This document shows, piece after piece, positions 45,184 through 54,391 of a stretch of 64,000 nt of DNA; the stretch's first letter is position 1, and every line of letters starts with the position of its first letter. Below the pieces are notes generated by a model. The model was given only the letters and a program-made list of their open reading frames with translations. It did not search any database and was not told the DNA's origin. Source of the stretch: an uncultured Bacteroidia bacterium (GTDB taxonomy: Bacteria; Bacteroidota; Bacteroidia; Bacteroidales; ML635J-15); the NCBI GenBank assembly GCA_902776565.1, contig CACYQN010000002.1:62001-126000 (forward strand). The letters are read 5' to 3'. A program made the position numbers and the translations under genes.

Positions 45184-45839
45184 TATTCACCAGCAGGTTT
45201 ATCCTCGTCAATGACTTCCGCCTCAGCCTCTACGGTTTCAACTTCTGCGTTTTGTCCGTCAGTAAGCAGATTGTCGTTGAACAACTTTATAACTTTGCGT
45301 ACCATAAACGATTCGAACAACAAGAGCAAACCGAGCAGAATCATCAGTATGCCAAGCACAATTGCCATCACCTTGTTGCCAAATTCGGGGTCGCGGATGA
45401 ATAAGAAGCCGAGTATGCCGACAGCAATAAGCACAACTATCGACGAAATCAAGTAAACCACCGAAAGTTTTGAACCTTTCTCGCGATACATCAAGGTCAG
45501 TATTATCATCATAACTGCTCCGAGCAGGATTATTGCACCGAGTATTACGGCAAAAATCCTTGTCAACTGTTCGGCAAAGCAGAACAGCAGAACGCCACCT
45601 ATAAGAGCAAAAGCGAACATTATTATCATCAACGACTTTTCGAGTTTAGAATCGCCGTCCTTACTTTTTGCGATACGCATTACCAGCATAAACAAACTCA
45701 TAAGAGCGATTGCTCCACCGGCAATCTGAATCAGATGTTCAAAAAAATCCTCACCGCAAACTATTGCTACAACACCTATTATTGCAAGGACAATACCACT
45801 GATTGTCATTGAGTTAGCAACAAATAACGACTTTTTCAT
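45183..45839 (-). CDS. Integral membrane protein with acidic tail (DUF308-like)
   Basis: Six membrane segments in the first 185 residues, in pairs joined by short loops (TISGIVLAIIGVVAIVCG, IMILLGLLLLFESFMV), followed by a Glu/Asp-rich tail of about 30 residues. The hydropathy pattern resembles DUF308/HdeD proteins, whose function is not settled. First gene of a run with rnz and the DUF3109 gene; separated from rplS by a terminator. Confidence 0.7.
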   Translation of the reverse strand: MKKSLFVANSMTISGIVLAIIGVVAIVCGEDFFEHLIQIAGGAIALMSLFMLVMRIAKSKDGDSKLEKSLMIIMFAFALIGGVLLFCFAEQLTRIFAVILGAIILLGAVMMIILTLMYREKGSKLSVVYLISSIVVLIAVGILGFLFIRDPEFGNKVMAIVLGILMILLGLLLLFESFMVRKVIKLFNDNLLTDGQNAEVETVEAEAEVIDEDKPAGE

Positions 45840-45871
45840 CTTTTTAAAATTTAACTATGTTATAATCAACG

Positions 45872-45903
45872 AAAAAAGCCCCAAAGACATTCATCTCGGA
45901 GCT
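45872..45903 (-). terminator. Terminator downstream of rplS
   Basis: On the minus strand AGCTCC (45898-45903) pairs with GGGGCT (45877-45882, one G-U pair) and is followed by a T-run (45872-45877). Confidence 0.6.
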
Positions 45904-45928
45904 ATGTATCTTTATCACGCAACAAGGA

Positions 45929-46276
45929 TTAGAATCTCTTTTCTTTGATTCTAGCCTTCTTACCGGTAAGTTCACGCAGATAGTAAATCTTTGCTCTGCG
46001 AACCCTACCATACTTATTAACATCAATCGAGTCAATAAATGGAGATGCAAACGGGAATACTCTTTCTACACCGAAAGTACCCGACATCTTACGTACTGTG
46101 AAAGTTGCTGTACGTCCAGTTCCATTAAGCTGTATCACTACGCCTCTGAACTGCTGAATTCTTTCCTTATTACCTTCCTTAATCTTATAACTTACAGTAA
46201 TAGTATCACCTGCCTTGAACTTTGGGAACTCTCTTACCTGTTCCAAATTCTGTTCAACAATATTCATTAAATTCAT
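45929..46276 (-). CDS. rplS: 50S ribosomal protein L19
   Basis: The ATG at 46276 is preferred to the GTG before it. Family motifs: [49 protein letters not shown] and the C-terminal [18 protein letters not shown]. Length 115 residues is normal. L19 sits at the 30S-50S interface. Transcribed alone. Confidence 0.98.
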   Translation of the reverse strand: MNLMNIVEQNLEQVREFPKFKAGDTITVSYKIKEGNKERIQQFRGVVIQLNGTGRTATFTVRKMSGTFGVERVFPFASPFIDSIDVNKYGRVRRAKIYYLRELTGKKARIKEKRF

Positions 46277-46427
46277 CACGAAAACTTTTTATTATTCCTT
46301 AAAATTTTGGACTGCAATATTAGTACATTTTTTTCACATACGGCAATTTTTTGTCCGCTTTTTTGAAAAATGTTACTAACAATATCACACCAAGCATAAA
46401 TCATTAATTATCAATAATATAATCCGA

Positions 46428-48467
46428 CTATTTCATAAATTTTATTATCAGCACTTCACACAAAATGAATAACAATGCCAGCAATACGAAGAATTTCCAC
46501 AGTGGTTTTCCTTCAGAAATTTCCTTGAAATCTGAAAAAGTTTGCTCAACATCGTCGAACCTGAAGATGGATGCACGTCCCGAAAATTTCTGTGCATTCA
46601 TAGCCTCGAGTTCCTCCTCCGACAAGTAGTCCTGCATCGACTCGTTGCGGTTGTAGTTGAGGGCAAGCAGCGCGATAGTATCATTGTTTTCGCAAAGGCC
46701 ATACACGCCTGCCGATTTTAGGTTGGCCGGCATAAAGACATTCAGCAAGCCAGAATTGTACCTCACATCGACGAGGTACGACTCGTCTTTCGCTACATAT
46801 ATATTATAGGTATTGCCAATTTCGTAACTATCGACCCTAGCCTGAGCAATGGTCTCTGTGTTGATTGTCGCGTAAAGCGAATTTGCCAGCTGACTGTTCA
46901 TCGCCATATTGTACATTGCCGGCGAGAAGACAACGCTCTTTGCAAAATCGACATTCACATTGTCAATCGGCGAAGCGAAGACATAAAGTTTTCCATTGCC
47001 ATAGTCGCCTGCGACAAGCACTGGAGCCGAATTTTCGAGCGTCAGCACCGACGAGAACGATGCACGCGAAAACAAGTTCAACTTATGCGTAAGCTCCATG
47101 TTCGGAAGGCTGCCCTGCTTTTCCTCTTTCGAGAAGACATTGCGATACAAATTGTTCTTATAGTCGATTCCATAAAGCTTTGTATCGTGCTGCGTCAAAC
47201 CTTCAAACTTTCCAATGGCAAACAATTCAAGGAAACTGTTGAGCGAAGCGTAATTCACCGACGAAGCCGGAATAAGGCAAACAGAACCGCCATTGTTGAC
47301 GAAAGTCTTGAGCCTTTCAGCCAATCCCGACGATATTTCCGACACCGAATTTAGCACAACAAGGTCGAAGTCGTTTATGTTCATATCCGATTCGTGTCCT
47401 TGGCGCACCTGCTCGAACTTGAAAGTTTCTTCATCGTTGCCAAACAAGGCCGTCAGATAACGGCTTTCGTCCTTCGCATTGATTGCCAAAACCTTAGTTT
47501 TGTCGGATATGGCATAGCTGAAATACAAAACATTGTCGTAAACAATAGGATAATCGGAAATTTCAAGCCTTGCAGCAACATTTCCTGCGCTTGTGTTCTG
47601 ATAATCAACGTTCACTTCCACAAATTCCCCTGCCTCGACATTGAAATTTGTCATTGCCTTGAGCGAATCGTTCAGATAAAGCTGCATTGGAATGTCGTAG
47701 AAGCCTTCGCTCGACTTGTTTGTAATGCGAACCGTGAGATGCTCGTTCTGTCCCACGCGATGCACAGGGCTGTCGAACCAACAAGTATCAACATACAGGT
47801 TGTTTATTTTCACAGGATTAAGTGACATCAGAACGGCATTTATATTTTCTGCCAACTCGGCTTCAACATCCTCGAACATATATTTCTGCATATCAGAAAT
47901 TATGTAGAGCGAAGCGTTCTTGCCATTTCGAGCTAAAGCATTTGTCTTTACTATCAAGTCATTAATTTTCATCGAGTTGGCACTTATCTTGCAATCGTCG
48001 ATGCTTGTTATGACCTGGTCGCGGTTGAGAGTAGCACGGAAATCTGAATAAAAGTCGTTGGAAATGAATATGTAGTTCATCGACGGGTCGCTTGCATACA
48101 CCAAGTCCTTAGCAATCTGCTTTGCATGGTCGAACACCTTGCCCTTCGCTGCATCGGCATCCATGCTAAACGAGTTGTCGATGTATATTATTGACAAATC
48201 AGATGGCTCGTCGTTTGCCTTATCGTTATTGGGAACAAATGGACCAGCAAACACGAACACTAGCATTGCAATCGTCAGCATTCGGGCAATAAGGATGAGG
48301 ATTTGCTTCAACTTGGTCTTTGTGCGCGTTTCCTTTTTAACATCCTCGATGAATGCCGTATTGCTGAAATATACGACCTTAGGCTTGCGAAAGTTTATCA
48401 GGTGGATTATCACCGGAATAGCCATCGCAAACAAAGCCCAGAGGAAAGATGGATTAAGAAATGACAT
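46428..48467 (-). CDS. BatA-domain vWA membrane protein
   Basis: The N-terminal BatA domain is clear: FLNPSFLWALFAMAIPVIIH, LINFRKPKVVYFSN and TKLKQILILIARMLTIAML. A von Willebrand A domain follows with a MIDAS-like DNSFSMD (residues about 97-103). A long extracytoplasmic beta-rich region leads to a second membrane helix at the end (FFVLLALLFILCEVLIIKF). Such proteins are linked to aerotolerance and stress operons, where they usually sit beside MoxR; here no moxR or other bat gene is present. Substrate or partner unknown. Confidence 0.88.
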   Translation of the reverse strand: MSFLNPSFLWALFAMAIPVIIHLINFRKPKVVYFSNTAFIEDVKKETRTKTKLKQILILIARMLTIAMLVFVFAGPFVPNNDKANDEPSDLSIIYIDNSFSMDADAAKGKVFDHAKQIAKDLVYASDPSMNYIFISNDFYSDFRATLNRDQVITSIDDCKISANSMKINDLIVKTNALARNGKNASLYIISDMQKYMFEDVEAELAENINAVLMSLNPVKINNLYVDTCWFDSPVHRVGQNEHLTVRITNKSSEGFYDIPMQLYLNDSLKAMTNFNVEAGEFVEVNVDYQNTSAGNVAARLEISDYPIVYDNVLYFSYAISDKTKVLAINAKDESRYLTALFGNDEETFKFEQVRQGHESDMNINDFDLVVLNSVSEISSGLAERLKTFVNNGGSVCLIPASSVNYASLNSFLELFAIGKFEGLTQHDTKLYGIDYKNNLYRNVFSKEEKQGSLPNMELTHKLNLFSRASFSSVLTLENSAPVLVAGDYGNGKLYVFASPIDNVNVDFAKSVVFSPAMYNMAMNSQLANSLYATINTETIAQARVDSYEIGNTYNIYVAKDESYLVDVRYNSGLLNVFMPANLKSAGVYGLCENNDTIALLALNYNRNESMQDYLSEEELEAMNAQKFSGRASIFRFDDVEQTFSDFKEISEGKPLWKFFVLLALLFILCEVLIIKFMK

Positions 48468-48509
48468 TGACGATTTACGATTTTAGATTGACGATTGTTT
48501 TTTCGCCGG

Positions 48510-48562
48510 CTGAGCTTGTCGAAGCCAAGAAATTACGGAGACCTTCACTTCGACAGGCTCAG
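48510..48562. repeat. Inverted repeat of the CTGAGCTTGTCGAAG type
   Basis: CTGAGCTTGTCGAAG (48510-48524) pairs with CTTCGACAGGCTCAG (48548-48562) with one wobble; outer GCCG/GCGGC bases extend it. The same motif occurs singly at 60286-60300 and as a variant at 3123. On the plus strand a T-run follows (48571-48579). Confidence 0.75.
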
Positions 48563-48569
48563 TGTGCGG

Positions 48570-49304
48570 CTATTTTTTTATCAACAAATTCTCAATTCCG
48601 CAGCTATCATTGAACGTACTTATGTCAACACCGCCATCAATACCATCGATGTGACCAACATACGAATCGGTTTGCCAGAGAGTATATTTTGCCGTGCTTG
48701 GAATTGTCGGATTCGACATCCAGAACATATAATCTGCAAAATCCTTTTTCAGTCGCTTATGGTAAACACCTACAGAACAACATATTATAGGTCTTACACC
48801 GCAATATTCCTCAACCTTGTCCAAAAACGACTTCAGTGCAGCCGAAAATTCCTCCTTCGACGAGCGTTTGAACTCGCATTCTGCATAAACAGCAGGTATA
48901 AGGTTCTGGTCGTCAACTTTGACAGTTTTCTTAAAGTTCTTGAACTGGTCTTCTGGCTTTGAAGTCATACGAAAATAATGTGCCGAACCGACCTTCAATC
49001 CTGCCTTGCGGGCAGCCTTGAGCGACTTCTTGTACTTGGAATCCTGCACCGAAGCGCCATCGGTTGCCTTCAGATATACAAATTGCACCAAGGAATCCTG
49101 AGCCACCTTGTCCCAATCAACGACATTGTTTTCGTGCGACAGCACAATGCCGTCGTAAATAGTCGAATCACCCATATAGTTAGGTTCTTCTTCCCTAATC
49201 TCAGCGTATGACTTTGATTCGGAAGTGCTTGTTTCCGAGGAACTTCCGCACGAAACACCCAGAACAGCAAGGCAAAATGCCATAAATATCAAAATGTTCT
49301 TCAT
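48570..49304 (-). CDS. GH25 lysozyme-like lipoprotein with altered catalytic residues
   Basis: Lipoprotein signal ends GVSC (Cys19). The fold is GH25-like: VVDWDKVAQDSLVQFVYLKA, TDGASVQDSKYKKSLKAARK, AGLKVGSAHYFRM and the closing WQTDSYVGHIDGIDGGVDIS. The usual first catalytic-site motif GIDVSH reads GIVLSH, and the DxE pair (PVLDIE in active enzymes) reads AVYAECE, so two Asp residues are replaced while the Glu remains. A peptidoglycan-binding rather than cleaving role is likely. Single gene with its own strong promoter. Confidence 0.8.
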   Translation of the reverse strand: MKNILIFMAFCLAVLGVSCGSSSETSTSESKSYAEIREEEPNYMGDSTIYDGIVLSHENNVVDWDKVAQDSLVQFVYLKATDGASVQDSKYKKSLKAARKAGLKVGSAHYFRMTSKPEDQFKNFKKTVKVDDQNLIPAVYAECEFKRSSKEEFSAALKSFLDKVEEYCGVRPIICCSVGVYHKRLKKDFADYMFWMSNPTIPSTAKYTLWQTDSYVGHIDGIDGGVDISTFNDSCGIENLLIKK

Positions 49305-49320
49305 CGCAATAATTTTTGTG

Positions 49321-49352
49321 CAAAGATAAGGTAAAGATATGGATTTGACAAA
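49321..49352 (-). promoter_or_regulatory. Promoter of the GH25-like gene
   Basis: On the minus strand TTTG (49349-49352), 20 bases, TATCTTTG (49321-49328), 16 bases before the ATG at 49304. Confidence 0.75.
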
Positions 49353-49357
49353 AAGGA

Positions 49358-49715
49358 GTGTTCACAAACTTTGATGCTAATATCTGCTTGACGACCCGTC
49401 AGAAATCCGTGCTAATACCTACGACATTTTATAAACGACAGCGAATTCGTCGGTGGTTCATCAGAATCCTCGACCACATGTCACAGAACAAAATGTTCCA
49501 CACTATCTATTTCTCCGACAAACTGGCACAGGAACAAGTCGGCTTCGTGATGGGTGCATTCGAATATGGTGGTCTTGCATTCAGATTGCTCAACAGTTGG
49601 CACTCACGATTTTATCGTCTTCCCGAAGAACAAATCCAAACACGATGTAATGAGCATCTTCCTGCCCAATGAACAACTTGATGAACTGAAAATTAATCCC
49701 AATTTAGAATCTTAA
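49358..49715 (+). pseudogene. Frameshifted remnant of an unidentified gene
   Basis: The 429-base gap 49305-49733 holds an open frame from 49358 that reads protein-like in its middle (MFHTIYFSDKLAQEQVGF, GAFEYGGLAFRLLNS). It then loses sense near 49600, while another frame becomes protein-like (FPKNKSKHDVMSIFLPNEQL, ending LKINPNLES at 49715). Joining the two with one frameshift gives a plausible C-terminal fragment. There is no credible N-terminus. The family is not recognised. It could also be chance coding character. Confidence 0.35.
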
Positions 49716-49733
49716 TAGCATAACAATTATTTA

Positions 49734-50393
49734 TCATTGAAATTTTTCGGGATATAAAAAAGGATAGTTAGGAGCCTTTGGTCCATTACTTACTTTGACA
49801 TTAAATGGATTCAACCCTAATAAGAATTGATCAATGGCATTTCCATAGGTAATATTATGAATTCTAATCCATTCCACCCCTTGTCCGCCTGGATGTTTCA
49901 GATGATTATACCGGACAACACATACTTCATTTTTAGTTGCAATTTCCCTCACTATAAGTTCTCCTGTAAGAATTGCTCCACCCTTCCATGCAAGTCCAAA
50001 AGCTGCGCCAACATTGCCACAATCCAAGGTGTCTACACGCAAATACAATTCATACTTTGCGTTTTCCGGAGAATCTACAAAAGTAATCGAGTGATCACCT
50101 CTTTTAACATACTTGTTTGATAATTTTATTCCCAATTTGTGTAGTTTGCGCAAATCTTCATTCCATTCTTCAGGATTTCTATCTACAAAACGACCTACGA
50201 CCCCATCTACGCGCATGTTATCCGACTTATACCTTACTTGTACTGCATTGGAAAAATCCAAATTAACATATACGTTTACAGGTTCATCAATAAATTTAGC
50301 ATCACCCTTTATCAAAACAGCTTCAGGTTTATATTGTGCACATATTACATTAACAATCAATAATGCGATTACCAGAAAAAATATTTTCTTCAT
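49734..50393 (-). CDS. Exported protein of unknown function, 219 residues
   Basis: Signal peptide of about 20 residues (MKKIFFLVIALLIVNVICAQ). The mature protein is mainly beta strands with a central helix (NEDLRKLHKLGIKLSNKYV), and a Gly-rich middle (LDCGNVGAAFGLAWKGGAIL). Two features suggest a periplasmic lipid- or ligand-binding fold, but no family is recognised. The gene is visibly more A/T-rich than its neighbours, hinting at later acquisition. It is bounded by the remnant on one side and a terminator on the other. Confidence 0.7.
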   Translation of the reverse strand: MKKIFFLVIALLIVNVICAQYKPEAVLIKGDAKFIDEPVNVYVNLDFSNAVQVRYKSDNMRVDGVVGRFVDRNPEEWNEDLRKLHKLGIKLSNKYVKRGDHSITFVDSPENAKYELYLRVDTLDCGNVGAAFGLAWKGGAILTGELIVREIATKNEVCVVRYNHLKHPGGQGVEWIRIHNITYGNAIDQFLLGLNPFNVKVSNGPKAPNYPFLYPEKFQ

Positions 50394-50512
50394 TGTCTTA
50401 TGTGCCGGTTATATCCCATCGGCGCATCGGTTTTATTGAATACCTAATTAATAATATTGTTGTGAAATGTTTTGTCGTAGCAAAAATATTAATTTTTATT
50501 ATAAAAAACAAA

Positions 50513-50538
50513 AAAAACGGAAGGAATCTTCCGTTTTT
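50513..50538 (-). terminator. Terminator downstream of iorB
   Basis: AAAAACGGAAG-GAAT-CTTCCGTTTTT, a perfect 11-bp stem with T-runs on both strands, 22 bases past the iorB stop. Confidence 0.9.
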
Positions 50539-50559
50539 TTATCCTCTGCTAACTAACAT

Positions 50560-51129
50560 TTATTTCTTTGCAAATTCGTAGCCTGCGCGTATTGCAGCGA
50601 GGTTCGAATTTACAACAGCCTCGCCCTTGCGTCCGAAGATGCGCTGGATAGAAGCTTCAAGTTCTGCCAAGTCGATTCCGAGGAACGGAACTGTTGCTCC
50701 AAGCAGAACCATGTTCGAACGAGCATTTACCTTCTTTGCCATGTCGTTTGCATTGAAAGCAACGGTGTTCTTTACCTTGTTCAATTCTGCCATAACCTTT
50801 TCCATATCAGGATAGTTCTTGATATTTACGAAAGGCTCGGAGTTGGTGATTATGCAACCGTCGGCAGCGAGGAACGGCAAGTAGCGCAATGCTTCCATAG
50901 GTTCGCTCGAAAGGATGATGTCGGCCTGACCTTCGGGAATAACGTCTGCATAAATCGGCTTGTCGGAAATGCGAAGGTGCGAGAAAACCGAACCACCACG
51001 CTGCGACATTCCGTGGATTTCAGACTGCTTCAAGTACAAATTTCTGTTGAGTGCTGCATCAGAGATGATTTTGGCTACCGATACGATACCGTCACCACCT
51101 ACACCGCACAATATTATATCTTTCTTCAT
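50560..51129 (-). CDS. iorB: Indolepyruvate ferredoxin oxidoreductase, beta subunit
   Basis: A 189-residue 2-oxoacid oxidoreductase gamma-type domain: IILCGVGGDGIVSVAKIISD, the SEIHGMSQRGGSVFSHLRI motif and LLGATVPFLGIDLAELE. With IorA it forms the two-subunit enzyme that turns aryl pyruvates into aryl-acetyl-CoA with reduction of ferredoxin. It starts 25 bases after the iorA stop. Confidence 0.95.
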   Translation of the reverse strand: MKKDIILCGVGGDGIVSVAKIISDAALNRNLYLKQSEIHGMSQRGGSVFSHLRISDKPIYADVIPEGQADIILSSEPMEALRYLPFLAADGCIITNSEPFVNIKNYPDMEKVMAELNKVKNTVAFNANDMAKKVNARSNMVLLGATVPFLGIDLAELEASIQRIFGRKGEAVVNSNLAAIRAGYEFAKK

Positions 51130-51154
51130 GATAATTTCTCCTATTATTAAAAGG

Positions 51155-52738
51155 TTATTTCTTTTCGCCTATGTGCTTCTTGAGTTCTACGATACAAGTT
51201 CTGCGCGGAATGATTACCGAAACGCCGTTGTAGTTGATTTCTTCTTCGAGAATCTTTACAAACTCGTCGTGGTTCTTTGGCAGCGGAACAATTTCGCGGA
51301 TATGTTCAGGCTCAACGCCGAGACCTATACATATCTGAGCAATCTTGCAGTGTGCCGATGAAGGCTGACCACCTGTCATTGCGGTGATGTCGTTGTCGAG
51401 AATCATGATGACAACATTTGCCTTTTCGTTTACGCAGTCCAGGAGACCAGTCATACCGCTATGACCGAAAGTACCGTCGCCGATAACTGCAACCGACGGG
51501 AAGATACCTGCCTCGGCAGCACCCTTAGCCATTGTGATTGATGCACCCATACATACGGTAGTGTCGATAGCCTTCATGTTGAAGCCCAAGGTGTAGCAAC
51601 CAATGTCGCCGAATACCTTGCCGTGATACTTAGCCATAACATCGTTCAATGCAGTGTAGCTGTCAACGTGAGGACAACCCTGGCACAATGCTGGCGGACG
51701 GTTGGTTACAACTTCGGGAACTGGCATACCCTTTGCAGGAGCGAGTTTCAGAGCGGCTGCTATCTTTTCGGCATTCATTTCGCCGTCGCGACGGATGGTT
51801 TCGTCCAAGCGACCCATAACCTTCTTGCCCTTGCCGAGGAATCCCTTGATGTGTTCCTCGATGAACGGCTGACCGTCTTCGAGAACAAGGAGTTCGTCGC
51901 ACTCGTCGTACAACTTGCTGAGCATATTGTATGGCAACGGATACTGGGTAATCTTAACAACCGGATACGGGCATTTGCCATCCTTGAAGTTTTCCATCAA
52001 GTAGTTGTAAGCGATACCGCTGGTGATGATACCGAGCTTCTTGTTTTCGCCTTCGAAATACTTGTTGTATCCCGATTCTTCCGACGACTTTGTGAACAAC
52101 GGCTGCTTGTCGATAAGATTTCTGTACAAGCGCTTTGCATTTGCCGGCAACAAAACGAACGAACTTGCATCAGCAGGTTCTGTCAATGGGTTCTGTGGCA
52201 GCGGATTGCGGCGTTCAACACCAGCACGGCTGTGAGCCAAACGGGTTGGGATTCTGTAGAGAACCGGAGTACCAAGCTTTTCGGAAAGTTCGTAGCCGAA
52301 GAAAACCATATCGTAGGCTTCCTGCTGATTCGACGGTTCGAGCATTGGAATCATTGCCCAGTGACCGTAGAAACGGCTGTCCTGTTCGTCCTGCGACGAG
52401 AACATGCTCGGGTCGTCGGCAACAACTACGAGAACGCCCTTGGTACCGATGATTGCTGCGTTCATGAACGGGTCACCACAAACATTGAGACCAACGTGCT
52501 TCATACAAGTCATTGCACGCTTGCCAGCGTATGCTACGCCGATAGATGCTTCGAGAGCAGTCTTTTCGTTTGCACACCAGTTGGCGATAACGCCTTTTTC
52601 CTTTGCTTCCTTCGATTTGATTACATATTCGGTAATCTGAGTTGACGGAGTGCCAGGATAGCTGTTGATTGCGCTTCCACCAGCATCGATGAATGCCTGA
52701 GCTATCGCTTCATCTCCTAACAATAATAACTTCTGCAT
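51155..52738 (-). CDS. iorA: Indolepyruvate ferredoxin oxidoreductase, alpha subunit
   Basis: 527 residues. An N-terminal pyrimidine-binding domain (GDEAIAQAFIDAGGSAINSY, PGTPSTQITEYV) and a C-terminal TPP-binding domain (GDIGCYTLGFNMKAID, GDGTFGHSGMTGLLDC, NDITAMTGGQ). The CQGCPHVDSY motif is present. The protein ends soon after IIPRRTCIVELKK, without the C-terminal two-[4Fe-4S] ferredoxin domain of the archaeal enzyme, so electron transfer needs a separate partner or the remaining Cys. Shares a promoter and operon with iorB. Confidence 0.94.
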   Translation of the reverse strand: MQKLLLLGDEAIAQAFIDAGGSAINSYPGTPSTQITEYVIKSKEAKEKGVIANWCANEKTALEASIGVAYAGKRAMTCMKHVGLNVCGDPFMNAAIIGTKGVLVVVADDPSMFSSQDEQDSRFYGHWAMIPMLEPSNQQEAYDMVFFGYELSEKLGTPVLYRIPTRLAHSRAGVERRNPLPQNPLTEPADASSFVLLPANAKRLYRNLIDKQPLFTKSSEESGYNKYFEGENKKLGIITSGIAYNYLMENFKDGKCPYPVVKITQYPLPYNMLSKLYDECDELLVLEDGQPFIEEHIKGFLGKGKKVMGRLDETIRRDGEMNAEKIAAALKLAPAKGMPVPEVVTNRPPALCQGCPHVDSYTALNDVMAKYHGKVFGDIGCYTLGFNMKAIDTTVCMGASITMAKGAAEAGIFPSVAVIGDGTFGHSGMTGLLDCVNEKANVVIMILDNDITAMTGGQPSSAHCKIAQICIGLGVEPEHIREIVPLPKNHDEFVKILEEEINYNGVSVIIPRRTCIVELKKHIGEKK

Positions 52739-52771
52739 ATTTCTATATTTTATTTTACAATTTTAAGTTCA

Positions 52772-52802
52772 CGAAGATACAAAATCTTCAGCAGTTAGCA
52801 AA
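52772..52802 (-). promoter_or_regulatory. iorAB promoter
   Basis: On the minus strand TTTG (52799-52802), exactly 19 bases, TATCTTCG (52772-52779, one mismatch), 33 bases before the iorA ATG. Confidence 0.65.
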
Positions 52803-52957
52803 ATGTTTCAAAGCATATTTTACACCTATTTATTCACGGACAAAAATCTCACATAAACACCTATTATCCAATAACATAACAAAACACTTATGCCCTTTTG
52901 TTAAAAAAGAGCCTCATCGAAAGCCAGAAAACAGAATGATTATGAATAAAGTTTCTT

Positions 52958-54391
52958 TTACCTGAACACCTGCAACCTGTCGGCATCGAGCCTAACGAAA
53001 ATGAAAAGCAGAATCGTAAATGCCCACAGCGACGAACCGCCGTAGCTAAAGAACGGAAGCGGAATTCCAACAACAGGAGCCAATCCGATTGTCATACCAA
53101 TATTTATAGCCACATGGAAAAACAGAATCGATGCCACACCGTATCCATATATTCGCGAGAATGTTGACCGTTGTCGTTCCGCCTTATTTATTATCCTGAA
53201 TATCAACGCACCAAACAGCACAAGAATTACAGTAATCCCAGCAAGTCCCCACTCCTCGCCAATAGTGCAGAAAATAAAATCGGTACTCTGCTCGGGCACA
53301 AACTTGTACTTCGTCTGTGTGCCATGCAAAAATCCCTTGCCTATGAATCCGCCAGAACCTATTGCAATCTTCGACTGGTGGACATTGTAGCCCGTTCCAA
53401 GCACATCCTCGTTCTTGCCAAGCAAGTCCATAATCCTCGACCGCTGATGCTCCTGCAAGACATTGTTGAAAATATAGTCAACCGAATAGACAAATCCGCC
53501 CATTCCAACCATCAGTATCATTGCAAAAATCATTGGCTTCATCTTGCTGATGAAAAACATCACAAGCATCAGCAACGACATAGCTGCGTAGCCAATCATT
53601 GCAAAGTAGATGCTCATCTCTGCCAACTCCGGCGAAATAGTGCACAATACCACCGAAACTGCCGAAAGTACAACAGCAGAATACAAGACAATGCGCGTAA
53701 ACTTGTTCCTTCCACTAACGACGACAAGTCCAATTACACACAACAATCCCACTATCAGCATCAGCAATGAGATATTAACGATAAGAGCCAATATGAACAG
53801 GAATATCAAAGCAAAAGCTGCGACAAAAAGTATGTTGTTGAGGCCCTCCCTGAACATCACGAAGATGAACGTACAGAACACTAATGCCGAACCAGTATCG
53901 TTCTGCAAAAGAATCATTATCATCGGAATGCCAAGGATAAGTCCCGCCAGAAAATAGTTTTTCACGACCTTAAACGAGAAATCCTCCGAACTCATTAGCC
54001 TTGCCATTGCAAGGCAGACGGCAATCTTGGCAAACTCAACAGGCTGCATTCGGAAAGACCCAATCTCAAACCACGACTTAGCACCGTTAACCTCACGCCC
54101 AAACAAAAGCACCGACATCAGCAACACACAGCCTATGCCATACATAACGTATGCAAATGTAGAATAGAACTTACTGTCAATCAGTAGCACTATGATGATA
54201 ACCAGTATTGCCGCACCTATCCATATCAACTGTTTTCCGTACTGACAACTCACATCGAGAATGCTCTGGTGGGTATCGTCGTAAACAGCCGAATAGATGT
54301 TTATCCATCCCATAAACACAAGCACCAAGTACAGGATGACGATGAACCAGTCGATGTTTGCCAGTAAACTATTTCTCCTACCTTGTTGCAT
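52958..54391 (-). CDS. rodA: Rod-shape peptidoglycan polymerase RodA (SEDS family)
   Basis: 477 residues with about ten or more membrane segments. Signature segments: FRMQPVEFAKIAVCLAMARL, GIPMIMILLQNDTGSALVF and the C-terminal PLPFFSYGGSSLWAFTILL. It polymerises glycan strands with PBP2. It is longer than many RodA proteins (about 370-420 residues), with extra hydrophobic sequence in the middle (near residues 195-290). Its start overlaps the mrdA stop by 14 bases. Last gene of the mre operon. Confidence 0.95.
   Translation of the reverse strand: MQQGRRNSLLANIDWFIVILYLVLVFMGWINIYSAVYDDTHQSILDVSCQYGKQLIWIGAAILVIIIVLLIDSKFYSTFAYVMYGIGCVLLMSVLLFGREVNGAKSWFEIGSFRMQPVEFAKIAVCLAMARLMSSEDFSFKVVKNYFLAGLILGIPMIMILLQNDTGSALVFCTFIFVMFREGLNNILFVAAFALIFLFILALIVNISLLMLIVGLLCVIGLVVVSGRNKFTRIVLYSAVVLSAVSVVLCTISPELAEMSIYFAMIGYAAMSLLMLVMFFISKMKPMIFAMILMVGMGGFVYSVDYIFNNVLQEHQRSRIMDLLGKNEDVLGTGYNVHQSKIAIGSGGFIGKGFLHGTQTKYKFVPEQSTDFIFCTIGEEWGLAGITVILVLFGALIFRIINKAERQRSTFSRIYGYGVASILFFHVAINIGMTIGLAPVVGIPLPFFSYGGSSLWAFTILLFIFVRLDADRLQVFR

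Noticed and set aside
51623-52645. 340-codon plus-strand open frame opposite iorA
   Set aside because: It lies entirely antisense to a well-supported enzyme gene; the translation has no domain sense and results from codon bias on the other strand.
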